64,000 nucleotides of DNA from Ptiloglossa arizonensis (Eukaryota > Arthropoda > Insecta > Hymenoptera > Colletidae): NCBI RefSeq assembly GCF_051014685.1, contig NW_027478487.1:1054001-1118000 (forward strand), read 5' to 3'. Of this stretch, positions 47,233 through 58,069 are shown in pieces. The notes beneath the pieces are model-generated. The model did not search any database. It saw nothing but the letters and a program-made list of their open reading frames with translations, and was not told where the DNA came from. The first letter of the stretch is position 1; each line of letters starts with the position of its first letter. The position numbers were made by a program, and so were the translations under genes.

Positions 47233-49558
47233 TTGCTCAAAGCGCTTAACCAGACGCAGCAGGAACTTCTGGGTTTGGTCAATCCGTTCGCCAGATATGG
47301 GAGTTTGAAGCTAAGAAATGGTTGAGAAGACAACAAATTCTTCGCACTTCCGCTGCTCCAAACGCTTAACCAGAATGGGCCTAGGGAAAAAATACACATA
47401 CCGTTGTAATCGGGTGAGTTTCTACTTTCAGATGCCATAGGAATTTTTTGGGTTAGGTCAATCCGTTCGCGAGATATGGGAGTTTGAAGCTAAGAAATGT
47501 TGAGAAGACCAACAAATTTTTTCGCACTTCTGCTGCTCCAAACGCTTAACCAGAAGTGGCCCCTAGGGAAAAAATACAATACAGCTGTAATCGGGCGAGT
47601 TTTTCTACATTCAGATGCAATAGGAATTTTTTGTGTTAGTTCATCCCGTTCGCGAGATATGGGAGTTTTGAAGACAAGAAATGGTTGAGAAGGCACAAAA
47701 TATTTCGCAATTCTGCTGCTCCAAACGCTTAACCAGAATGGCCCCTAGGGAAAAAATACGCATACCGTTGTAATCGGGCGAGTTTCTACTTTCAGACGCA
47801 GCAGGAATTTTGGGTTTGGTCAATCCGTTCGCGAGATATGGGACTTTGAAGCTAAGAAATGGTTGAGAAAGGCAAAAAATTTTTCGCAATTCTGCTGCTC
47901 CAAACGCTTAACCAGAATGGCCCTCGGGAAAAAAATACACATACCGTTGTAATGGGGCGAGTTTCTACTTTCAGATGCAATAGGAATTTTTGGGGTTAGG
48001 TCAATCCGTTCGCGAAGATATGGAGTTTGAAGCCAAGAAATCGTTGAAGAAGGCAAAAAATTTTTCGCAATTCTGTTTGCTCAAAGCGCTTAACCAGAAT
48101 GACCTAGGGAAAAAATACGCATATCGTTGTAATCGTGGCGAGTTTCTACTTTCAGACGCAGCAGGAACTTCTGGGGTTTGGTCAATCCGTTCGCCCAGAT
48201 ATGGGAGTTTGAAGCTAAGAAATGGTTGAGAAGACAACAAATTCTTCGCACTTCCGCTGCTCCAAACGCTTAACCCTCGAATGGCCTAGGGGAAAGAATT
48301 ACACATACCGTTGTAATCGGGTGAGTTTCTACTTTTCAGATGCCATAGGAATTTTTTGGGTTTAGGTCAATCCGTGGTTCGCGAGATATGGGAAGTTTGA
48401 AGCTAAGAAATGGTTGAGAAGACAACAAATTTTTTTCGCACTTCTGCTGCTCCAAACGCTTAACCAGAATGGCCTAGGGAAAAAATACACCATACCGTTG
48501 TAATCGGGCGAGGTTTCTACTCTCAGATGCAACTGGAATTTTTTTGAGTTACGTCAATCCGTTCGCGAGATATGGAAAGTTTGAAGCTAAGAAATGGTTG
48601 AGAAGACAACAAATGTTTTTCGCAATTCTGCTGCTCCAAACGCTTAACCAAATGGCCCTCGGGAAAAAATACACATACCGTTGTAATGGGGCGAGTTTTC
48701 TACTTTCAGATGCAATAGGAAATTTTTGGGTTAGGTCAATCCGTTCGCGAGATATGGAGTTTGAAGCCAAGAAATGGGTTGAGAAGGCAGAAAAAATTTT
48801 TTCGCAATTCTGTTGCTCAAAGCGCTTAACCAGATGCCCCTAGGGAAAAAATACGCATATCGTTGTAATCGGGCGAGTTTCTTCTTTCAGACGCAGCAGG
48901 AACTTCTGGTGTTTGGTCAATCCGTTCGCCAGATAATGGAGTTTGAAGCTAAGAAATGTTGAGAAGGCAAAAAATTTTTCGCAATTCCTGCTGCTCCACA
49001 CGCTTAACCAGAAATGGCCTCGGGAAAAAAATACACATACCGTTTGTAATGGGGGGCGAGTTTCTACTTTCAGATGCAATAGGAATTTTTGGGTTAGGTC
49101 CAATCCGTTCGCGAGATATGGGAGTTTGAAGCCAAGAAATGGTAGAGAAGACAACAAATTTTTCGCCACTTCTGCTGCTCCAAACGCTTAACCAGAATGG
49201 CCCCCGGGGAAAAAATACACATACCCGTTTGTAAATGGGCAAGTTTCTACTTTCAGATGCAATAGGAATTTTTGGGTTAGGTCTTCCGTTCGCGAGATAT
49301 GGGAGTTTGAAGCCAAGAATGGTTGAGAAGGCAAAAATTTTTTTCGCAATTCTGCTTGCCTCCAAGCGCTTAACCAGAATGCCCTAGGGGAAAAAACACG
49401 CATATCGTAGTAATCGGCTAGTTTCGTACTTTCAGACGTAGCAGGACTTCTGGGTTTGGTCAATCCGTTCGCGAGATATGGGACTTTGAAGCTAAGAAAT
49501 GGTTGAGAAGGCAAAAATTTTCGCACTTCTGCCTGCTCCAAACAGCTTAACCAGAACG
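47233..49558 (-). repeat. Indel-rich satellite segment, probable unpolished sequence
   Basis: Thirteen to fourteen monomers in the same variant order as about 44450-46725, but with many small insertions and some deletions. Examples are GAATGGGCC near 47375, AATTTTTTGGG near 47441, GACCAACAAATTTTTTCG near 47507, GTGGCCCCTAGGG near 47555, CTTAACCCTCGAATGG near 48270, CCGTGGTTCGCG near 48372, and ACCCGTTTGTAAATGGG near 49224. Landmark spacing between successive AATCCGTTCG sites is 179-187 bp for most monomers instead of 177. Clean sequence resumes abruptly at about 49559. The pattern of homopolymer and single-base insertions is that of uncorrected single-molecule reads, not of satellite evolution. 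Confidence 0.85.
47240..47265 (-). other. 57-bp internal deletion in one monomer
   Basis: Here GCGCTTAACCAGA runs straight into CGCAGCAGGAACTT. In the homologous monomer near 44413-44500 these are separated by 57 extra bases covering the AvrII-type site, the T6 tract and CGGGCGAG. CAGA is present at both ends of the deleted segment, so slippage or short-homology joining is possible. It marks the left edge of the indel-rich segment, so it may equally be a misjoin. The AATCCGTTCG landmarks either side (47161 and 47281) are only 120 bp apart. Confidence 0.75.
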
Positions 49559-52500
49559 GCCTAGGGAAAGAATACAAATACCGCTGTAATCGGGCGAGTT
49601 TCTACTTTCAGATGCAATAGGAATTTTTGGGTTAGGTCAATCCGTTCACGAGATATGGGAGTTTGAAGCCAACAAATGGTTGAGAAGGCAAGAAATTTTT
49701 CGCAATTCTGCTGCTCCAAACGCTTAACCATAATGGCGTAGGGAAAAAATACACATACCGTTGTAATCGTGCGAGTTTCTACTTTCAGATGCAACAGGAA
49801 TCTTTGGGTTACGTCAATCCGTTCGCGAGATATGGGAGTTTGAAGCTAAGAAATGGTTGAGAAGACAACAAATTTTTCGCACTTCTGCTGCTCCAAACGC
49901 TTAACCAGAACGGCCTAGGGAAAAAATACAAATACCGCTGTAATCGGGCGAGTTTCTACTTTCAGATGCAATAGGAATTTTTGGGTTAGGTCAATCCGTT
50001 CGCGAGATATGGGAGTTTGAAGACAAGAAATGGTTGAGAAGGCAGAAAATTTTTCGCAATTCTGCTGCTCCAAACGCTTAACCAGAATGGCCTAGGGAAA
50101 AAATACACATACCGTTGTAATCGGGCGAGTTTCTACTCTCAGATGCAACTGGAATTTTTGAGTAACGTCAATCCGTTCGCGAGATATGGGAGTTTGAAGC
50201 TAAGAAATGGTTGAGAAGACAACAAATTTTTCGCAGTTCTGCTGCTCCAAACGCTTAACCAGAATGGCCTAGGGAAAAAATACGCATACCGTTGTAATCG
50301 GGCGAGATTCTACTTTCAGACGCAGCAGGAATTTTTGGGATCGGTCAATCCGTTCGCGAGATATGGGACTTTGAAGCTAAGAAATGGTTGAGAAGACAAC
50401 AAATTTTTCGCACTTCTGCTGCTCCAAACGCTTAACCAGAATGGCCTAGGGAAAAAATACGCATACCGTTGTAATCGGGCGACTTTCTACTTTCAGACGC
50501 AGCAGGAATTTTTGGGATTGGTCAATCCGTTCGCGAGATATGGGACTTTGAAGCTAAAAATGGTTGAGAAGGCAAAAAATTTTTCGCAATTCTGCTGCTC
50601 CAAACGCTTAACCAGAATGGCCTCGGGAAAAAATACAAATACCGCTGTAATCGGGCGAGTTTCTACTTTCAGATGCAATAGGAATTTTTGGGTTAGGTCA
50701 ATCCGTTCGCGAGATATGGGAGTTTGAAGACAAGAAATGGTTGAGAAGGCAGAAAATTTTTCGCAATTCTGCTGCTCCAAACGCTTAACCAGAATGGCCT
50801 AGGGAAAAAATACACATACCGTTGTAATCGGGCGAGTTTCTACTCTCAGATGCAACTGGAATTTTTGAGTAACGTCAATCCGTTCGCGAGATATGGGAGT
50901 TTGAAGCTAAGAAATGGTTGAGAAGACAACAAATTTTTCGCAGTTCTGCTGCTACAAACGCTTAACCAGAATGGCCTAGGGAAAAAATACGCATACCGTT
51001 GTAATCGGGCGAGTTTCTACTTTCAGACGCAGCAGGAATTTTTGGGTTTGGTCAATCCGTTCGCGAGATATGGGACTTTGAAGCTAAGAAATGGTTGAGA
51101 AGGCAAAAAATTTTTCGCAATTCTGCTGCTCCAAACGCTTAACCAGAATGGCCTCGGGAAAAAATACACATACCGTTGTAATGGGGCGAGTTTCTACTTT
51201 CAGATGCAATAGGAATTTTTGGGTTAGGTCAATCCGTTCGCGAGATATGGGAGTTTGAAGCCAAGAAATCGTTGAGAAGGCAAAAAATTTTTCGCAATTC
51301 TGTTGCTCAAAGCGCTTAACCAGAATGGCCTAGGGAAAAAATACGCATACCGTTGTAATCGGGCGAGTTTCTTCTTTCAGACGCAGCAGGAACTTCTGGG
51401 TTTGGTCAATCCGTTCGCCAGATATGGGAGTTTGAAGCTAAGAAATGGTTGAGAAGGCAAAAAATTTTTCGCAATTCTGCTGCTCCACACGCTTAACCAG
51501 AATGGCCTCGGGAAAAAATACACATACCGTTGTAATGGGGCGAGTTTCTACTTTCAGATGCAATAGGAATTTTTGGGTTAGGTCAATCCGTTCGCGAGAT
51601 ATGGGAGTTTGAAGCCAAGAAATGGTAGAGAAGACAACAAATTTTTCGCACTTCTGCTGCTCCAAACGCTTAACCAGAATGGCCCCGGGAAAAAATACAC
51701 ATACCGTTGTAATGGGGCAAGTTTCTACTTTCAGATGCAATAGGAATTTTTGGGTTAGGTCTATCCGTTCGCGAGATATGGGAGTTTGAAGCCAAGAAAT
51801 GGTTGAGAAGGCAAAAATTTTTTCGCAATTCTGCTGCTCCAAGCGCTTAACCAGAATGCCCTAGGGGAAAAACACGCATATCGTAGTAATCGGGCTAGTT
51901 CGTACTTTCAGACGTAGCAGGAACTTCTGGGTTTGGTCAATCCGTTCGCGAGATATGGGACTTTGAAGCTAAGAAATGGTTGAGAAGGCAAAAAATTTTT
52001 CGCACTTCTGCTGCTCCAAACGCTTAACCAGAACGGCCTAGGGAAAAAATACAAATACAGCTGTAATCGGGCGAGTTTCTACATTCAGATGCAATAGGAA
52101 TTTTTGTGTTAGGTCAATCCGTTCGCGAGATATGGGAGTTTGAAGACAAGAAATGGTTGAGAAGGCACAAAATATTTCGCAATTCTGCTGCTCCAAACGC
52201 TTAACCAGAATGGCCTAGGGAAAAAATACGCATACCGTTGTAATCGGGCGAGTTTCTACTTTCAGACGCAGCAGGAATTTTTGGGTTTGGTCAATCCGTT
52301 CGCGAGATATGGGACTTTGAAGCTAAGAAATGGTTGAGAAGGCAAAAAATTTTTCGCAATTCTGCTGCTCCAAACGCTTAACCAGAATGGCCTCGGGAAA
52401 AAATACACATACCGTTGTAATGGGGCGAGTTTCTACTTTCAGATGCAATAGGAATTTTTGGGTTAGGTCAATCCGTTCGCGAGATATGGGAGTTTGAAGC

Positions 52501-54235
52501 CAAGAAATCGTTGAGAAGGCAAAAAATTTTTCGCAATTCTGTTGCTCAAAGCGCTTAACCAGAATGCCCTAGGGAAAAAATACGCATATCGTTGTAATCG
52601 GGCGAGTTTCTACTTTCAGACGCAGCAGGAACTTCTGGGTTTGGTCAATCCGTTCGCCAGATATGGGAGTTTGAAGCTAAGAAATGGTTGAGAAGACAAC
52701 AAATTCTTCGCACTTCCGCTGCTCCAAACGCTTAACCAGAATGGCCTAGGGAAAAAATACACATACCGTTGTAATCGGGTGAGTTTCTACTTTCAGATGC
52801 CATAGGAATTTTTGGGTTAGGTCAGTCCGTTCGCGAGATATGGGAGTTTGAAGCTAAGAAATGGTTGAGAAGACAACAAATTTTTCGCACTTCTGCTGCT
52901 CCAAACGCTTAACCAGAGTGGCCTAGGGAAAAAATACAAATACAGCTGTAATCGGGCGAGTTTCTACATTCAGATGCAATAGGAATTTTTGTGTTAGTTC
53001 AATCCGTTCGCGAGATATGGGAGTTTGAAGACAAGAAATGGTTGAGAAGGCACAAAATATTTCGCAATTCTGCTGCTCCAAACGCTTAACCAGAATGGCC
53101 TAGGGAAAAAATACGCATACCGTTGTAATCGGGCGAGTTTCTACTTTCAGACGCAGCAGGAATTTTTGGGTTTGGTCAATCCGTTCGCGAGATATGGGAC
53201 TTTGAAGCTAAGAAATGGTTGAGAAGGCAAAAAATTTTTCGCAATTCTGCTGCTCCAAACGCTTAACCAGAATGGCCTCGGGAAAAAATACACATACCGT
53301 TGTAATGGGGCGAGTTTCTACTTTCAGATGCAATAGGAATTTTTGGGTTAGGTCAATCCGTTCGCGAGATATGGGAGTTTGAAGCCAAGAAATCGTTGAG
53401 AAGGCAAAAAATTTTTCGCAATTCTGTTGCTCAAAGCGCTTAACCAGAATGCCCTAGGGAAAAAATACGCATATCGTTGTAATCGGGCGAGTTTCTACTT
53501 TCAGACGCAGCAGGAACTTCTGGGTTTGGTCAATCCGTTCGCCAGATATGGGAGTTTGAAGCTAAGAAATGGTTGAGAAGACAACAAATTCTTCGCACTT
53601 CCGCTGCTCCAAACGCTTAACCAGAATGGCCTAGGGAAAAAATACACATACCGTTGTAATCGGGTGAGTTTCTACTTTCAGATGCCATAGGAATTTTTGG
53701 GTTAGGTCAATCCGTTCGCGAGATATGGGAGTTTGAAGCTAAGAAATGGTTGAGAAGACAACAAATTTTTCGCACTTCTGCTGCTCCAAACGCTTAACCA
53801 GAATGGCCTAGGGAAAAAATACACATACCGTTGTAATCGGGCGAGTTTCTACTCTCAGATGCAACTGGAATTTTTGAGTTACGTCAATCCGTTCGCGAGA
53901 TATGGAAGTTTGAAGCTAAGAAATGGTTGAGAAGACAACAAATTTTTCGCAATTCTGCTGCTCCAAACGCTTAACCAGAATGGCCTCGGGAAAAAATACA
54001 CATACCGTTGTAATGGGGCGAGTTTCTACTTTCAGATGCAATAGGAATTTTTGGGTTAGGTCAATCCGTTCGCGAGATATGGGAGTTTGAAGCCAAGAAA
54101 TGGTTGAGAAGGCAAAAAATTTTTCGCAATTCTGTTGCTCAAAGCGCTTAACCAGAATGCCCTAGGGAAAAAATACGCATATCGTTGTAATCGGGCGAGT
54201 TTCTGCTTTCAGACGCAGCAGGAACTTCTGGGTTT
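49559..54235 (-). repeat. 4.7-kb copy of 41.4-46.1 kb at 8141-bp offset
   Basis: From GGCCTAGGGAAAGAATAC at about 49559 the sequence follows about 41418 onward at an offset of 8141 bp (46 x 177 minus 1) to about 46090/54235. Checkpoints are CCGTTCACGAG (41498 and 49639), CATAATGGCGTAGGG, GCTAAAAATGG, GCTACAAACGC, AGAGTGGCC (44774 and 52915) and CTCTCAGATGC (45710 and 53851). The copies differ at a few sites: CGGGCGAG/CGTGCGAG near 41627/49768, CCGGCGAG/CGGGCGAG near 41803/49944, and GAGATTCTAC/GAGTTTCTAC near 42870/51011. They are therefore not the same sequence pasted twice, although two haplotypes or a real duplication would look alike. Confidence 0.85.
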
Positions 54236-57200
54236 GGTCAATCCGTTCGCGAGATATGGGACTTTGAAGCTAAGAAATGGTTGAGAAGGCAAAAAATTTT
54301 TCGCAATTCTGCTGCTCCAAACGCTTAACCAGAATGGCCTCGGGAAAAAATACACATACCGTTGTAATGGGGCGAGTTTCTACTTTCAGATGCAATAGGA
54401 ATTTTTGGGTTAGGTCAATCCGTTCGCGAGATATGGGAGTTTGAAGCCAAGAAATCGTTGAGAAGGCAAAAAATTTTTCGCAATTCTGTTGCTCAAAGCG
54501 CTTAACCAGAATGCCCTAGGGAAAAAATACGCATATCGTTGTAATCGGGCGAGTTTCTACTTTCAGACGCAGCAGGAACTTCTGGGTTTGGTCAATCCGT
54601 TCGCCAGATATGGGAGTTTGAAGCTAAGAAATGGTTGAGAAGACAACAAATTCTTCGCACTTCCGCTGCTCCAAACGCTTAACCAGAATGGCCTAGGGAA
54701 AAAATACACATACCGTTGTAATCGGGTGAGTTTCTACTTTCAGATGCCATAGGAATTTTTGGGTTAGGTCAATCCGTTCGCGAGATATGGGAGTTTGAAG
54801 CTAAGAAATGGTTGAGAAGACAACAAATTTTTCGCACTTCTGCTGCTCCAAACGCTTAACCAGAATGGCCTAGGGAAAAAATACACATACCGTTGTAATC
54901 GGGCGAGTTTCTACTCTCAGATGCAACTGGAATTTTTGAGTTACGTCAATCCGTTCGCGAGATATGGAAGTTTGAAGCTAAGAAATGGTTGAGAAGACAA
55001 CAAATTTTTCGCAATTCTGCTGCTCCAAACGCTTAACCAGAATGGCCTCGGGAAAAAATACACATACCGTTGTAATGGGGCGAGTTTCTACTTTCAGATG
55101 CAATAGGAATTTTTGGGTTAGGTCAATCCGTTCGCGAGATATGGGAGTTTGAAGCCAAGAAATGGTTGAGAAGGCAAAAAATTTTTCGCAATTCTGTTGC
55201 TCAAAGCGCTTAACCAGAATGCCCTAGGGAAAAAATACGCATATCGTTGTAATCGGGCGAGTTTCTGCTTTCAGACGCAGCAGGAACTTCTGGGTTTGGT
55301 CAATCCGTTCGCCAGATATGGGAGTTTGAAGCTAAGAAATGGTTGAGAAGGCAAAAAATTTTTCGCAATTCTGCTGCTCCACACGCTTAACCAGAATGGC
55401 CTCGGGAAAAAATACACATACCGTTGAAATGGGGCGAGTTTCTACTTTCAGATGCAATAGGAATTTTTGGGTTAGGTCAATCCGTTCGCGAGATATGGGA
55501 GTTTGAAGCCAAGAAATGGTAGAGAAGACAACAAATTTTTCGCACTTCTGCTGCTCCAAACGCTTAACCAGAATGGCCCCGGGAAAAAATACACATACCG
55601 TTGTAATGGGGCAAGTTTCTACTTTCAGATGCAATAGGAATTTTTGGGTTAGGTCTATCCGTTCGCGAGATATGGGAGTTTGAAGCCAAGAAATGGTTGA
55701 GAAGGCAAAAATTTTTTCGCAATTCTGCTGCTCCAAGCGCTTAACCAGAATGCCCTAGGGGAAAAACACGCATATCGTAGTAATCGGGCTAGTTCGTACT
55801 TTCAGACGTAGCAGGAACTTCTGGGTTTGGTCAATCCGTTCGCGAGATATGGGACTTTGAAGCTAAGAAATGGTTGAGAAGGCAAAAAATTTTTCGCACT
55901 TCTGCTGCTCCAAACGCTTAACCAGAACGGCCTAGGGAAAAAATACAAATACAGCTGTAATCGGGCGAGTTTCTACATTCAGATGCAATAGGAATTTTTG
56001 TGTTAGGTCAATCCGTTCGCGAGATATGGGAGTTTGAAGACAAGAAATGGTTGAGAAGGCACAAAATATTTCGCAATTCTGCTGCTCCAAACGCTTAACC
56101 AGAATGGCCTAGGGAAAAAATACGCATACCGTTGTAATCGGGCGAGTTTCTACTTTCAGACGCAGCAGGAATTTTTGGGTTTGGTCAATCCGTTCGCGAG
56201 ATATGGGACTTTGAAGCTAAGAAATGGTTGAGAAGGCAAAAAATTTTTCGCAATTCTGCTGCTCCAAACGCTTAACCAGAATGGCCTCGGGAAAAAATAC
56301 ACATACCGTTGTAATGGGGCGAGTTTCTACTTTCAGATGCAATAGGAATTTTTGGGTTAGGTCAATCCGTTCGCGAGATATGGGAGTTTGAAGCCAAGAA
56401 ATCGTTGAGAAGGCAAAAAATTTTTCGCAATTCTGTTGCTCAAAGCGCTTAACCAGAATGCCCTAGGGAAAAAATACGCATATCGTTGTAATCGGGCGAG
56501 TTTCTACTTTCAGACGCAGCAGGAACTTCTGGGTTTGGTCAATCCGTTCGCCAGATATGGGAGTTTGAAGCTAAGAAATGGTTGAGAAGACAACAAATTC
56601 TTCGCACTTCCGCTGCTCCAAACGCTTAACCAGAATGGCCTAGGGAAAAAATACACATACCGTTGTAATCGGGTGAGTTTCTACTTTCAGATGCCATAGG
56701 AATTTTTGGGTTAGGTCAATCCGTTCGCGAGATATGGGAGTTTGAAGCTAAGAAATGGTTGAGAAGACAACAAATTTTTCGCACTTCTGCTGCTCCAAAC
56801 GCTTAACCAGAGTGGCCTAGGGAAAAAATACAAATACAGCTGTAATCGGGCGAGTTTCTACATTCAGATGCAATAGGAATTTTTGTGTTAGTTCAATCCG
56901 TTCGCGAGATATGGGAGTTTGAAGACAAGAAATGGTTGAGAAGGCACAAAATATTTCGCAATTCTGCTGCTCCAAACGCTTAACCAGAATGGCCTAGGGA
57001 AAAAATACGCATACCGTTGTAATCGGGCGAGTTTCTACTTTCAGACGCAGCAGGAATTTTTGGGTTTGGTCAATCCGTTCGCGAGATATGGGACTTTGAA
57101 GCTAAGAAATGGTTGAGAAGGCAAAAAATTTTTCGCAATTCTGCTGCTCCAAACGCTTAACCAGAATGGCCTCGGGAAAAAATACACATACCGTTGTAAT

Positions 57201-57838
57201 GGGGCGAGTTTCTACTTTCAGATGCAATAGGAATTTTTGGGTTAGGTCAATCCGTTCGCGAGATATGGGAGTTTGAAGCCAAGAAATCGTTGAGAAGGCA
57301 AAAAATTTTTCGCAATTCTGTTGCTCAAAGCGCTTAACCAGAATGCCCTAGGGAAAAAATACGCATATCGTTGTAATCGGGCGAGTTTCTACTTTCAGAC
57401 GCAGCAGGAACTTCTGGGTTTGGTCAATCCGTTCGCCAGATATGGGAGTTTGAAGCTAAGAAATGGTTGAGAAGACAACAAATTCTTCGCACTTCCGCTG
57501 CTCCAAACGCTTAACCAGAATGGCCTAGGGAAAAAATACACATACCGTTGTAATCGGGTGAGTTTCTACTTTCAGATGCCATAGGAATTTTTGGGTTAGG
57601 TCAATCCGTTCGCGAGATATGGGAGTTTGAAGCTAAGAAATGGTTGAGAAGACAACAAATTTTTCGCACTTCTGCTGCTCCAAACGCTTAACCAGAATGG
57701 CCTAGGGAAAAAATACACATACCGTTGTAATCGGGCGAGTTTCTACTCTCAGATGCAACTGGAATTTTTGAGTTACGTCAATCCGTTCGCGAGATATGGA
57801 AGTTTGAAGCTAAGAAATGGTTGAGAAGACAACAAATT
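51380..57838 (-). repeat. 22-monomer spaced duplication (3894 bp)
   Basis: About 51380-53942 recurs at about 55274-57836 with an offset of 3894 bp (22 x 177). Checkpoints are GCTCCACACGC and GGCCCCGGG (51438 and 55332 neighbourhoods) and AGAGTGGCC (52915 and 56809). The right end is visible where CGCAATTCTGCTGCTCC near 53949 differs from CGCACTTCTGCTACTCC near 57843. The second copy has a private ACCGTTGAAATGG near 55421. It interlocks with the 1062-bp tandem duplication between the two copies. Confidence 0.83.
53185..55312 (-). repeat. 6-monomer tandem duplication (1062 bp), two adjacent copies
   Basis: About 53185-54250 and about 54250-55312 are adjacent near-identical units of 1062 bp (6 x 177). 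Each holds in order a GGCCTCGGG monomer, TCGTTGAGAAGG with GCTCAAAGCGC, CCAGATATGG with ATTCTTCGCACTTCC, GGGTGAG with GATGCCATAGG, CTCTCAGATGC with GAGTTACGTC (53851 and 54913), GATATGGAAG, and GTTTCTGCTTTC (54201 and 55263). The clean head-to-tail arrangement and few differences point to a recent unequal exchange. Confidence 0.87.
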
Positions 57839-58069
57839 TTTCGCACTTCTGCTACTCCAAACGCTTAACCAGAATGGCCCCGGGAAAAAATACACATACC
57901 GTTGTAATGGGGCAAGTTTCTATTTTCAGATGCAGTAGGAATTTTTGGGTTAGGTCAATCCGTTCGCGAGATATGGGAGTTTGAAGACAAGAAATGGTTG
58001 AGAAGGCACAAAATATTTCGCAATTCTGCTGCTCCAAACGCTTAACCAGAATGGCCTAGGGAAAAAGTA

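Noticed and set aside
47154..49577. Cluster of open frames on both strands in the indel-rich segment
   Set aside because: Frames here are created by the insertions, which look like sequencing noise, and their residues are frame-shifted versions of the satellite frame.
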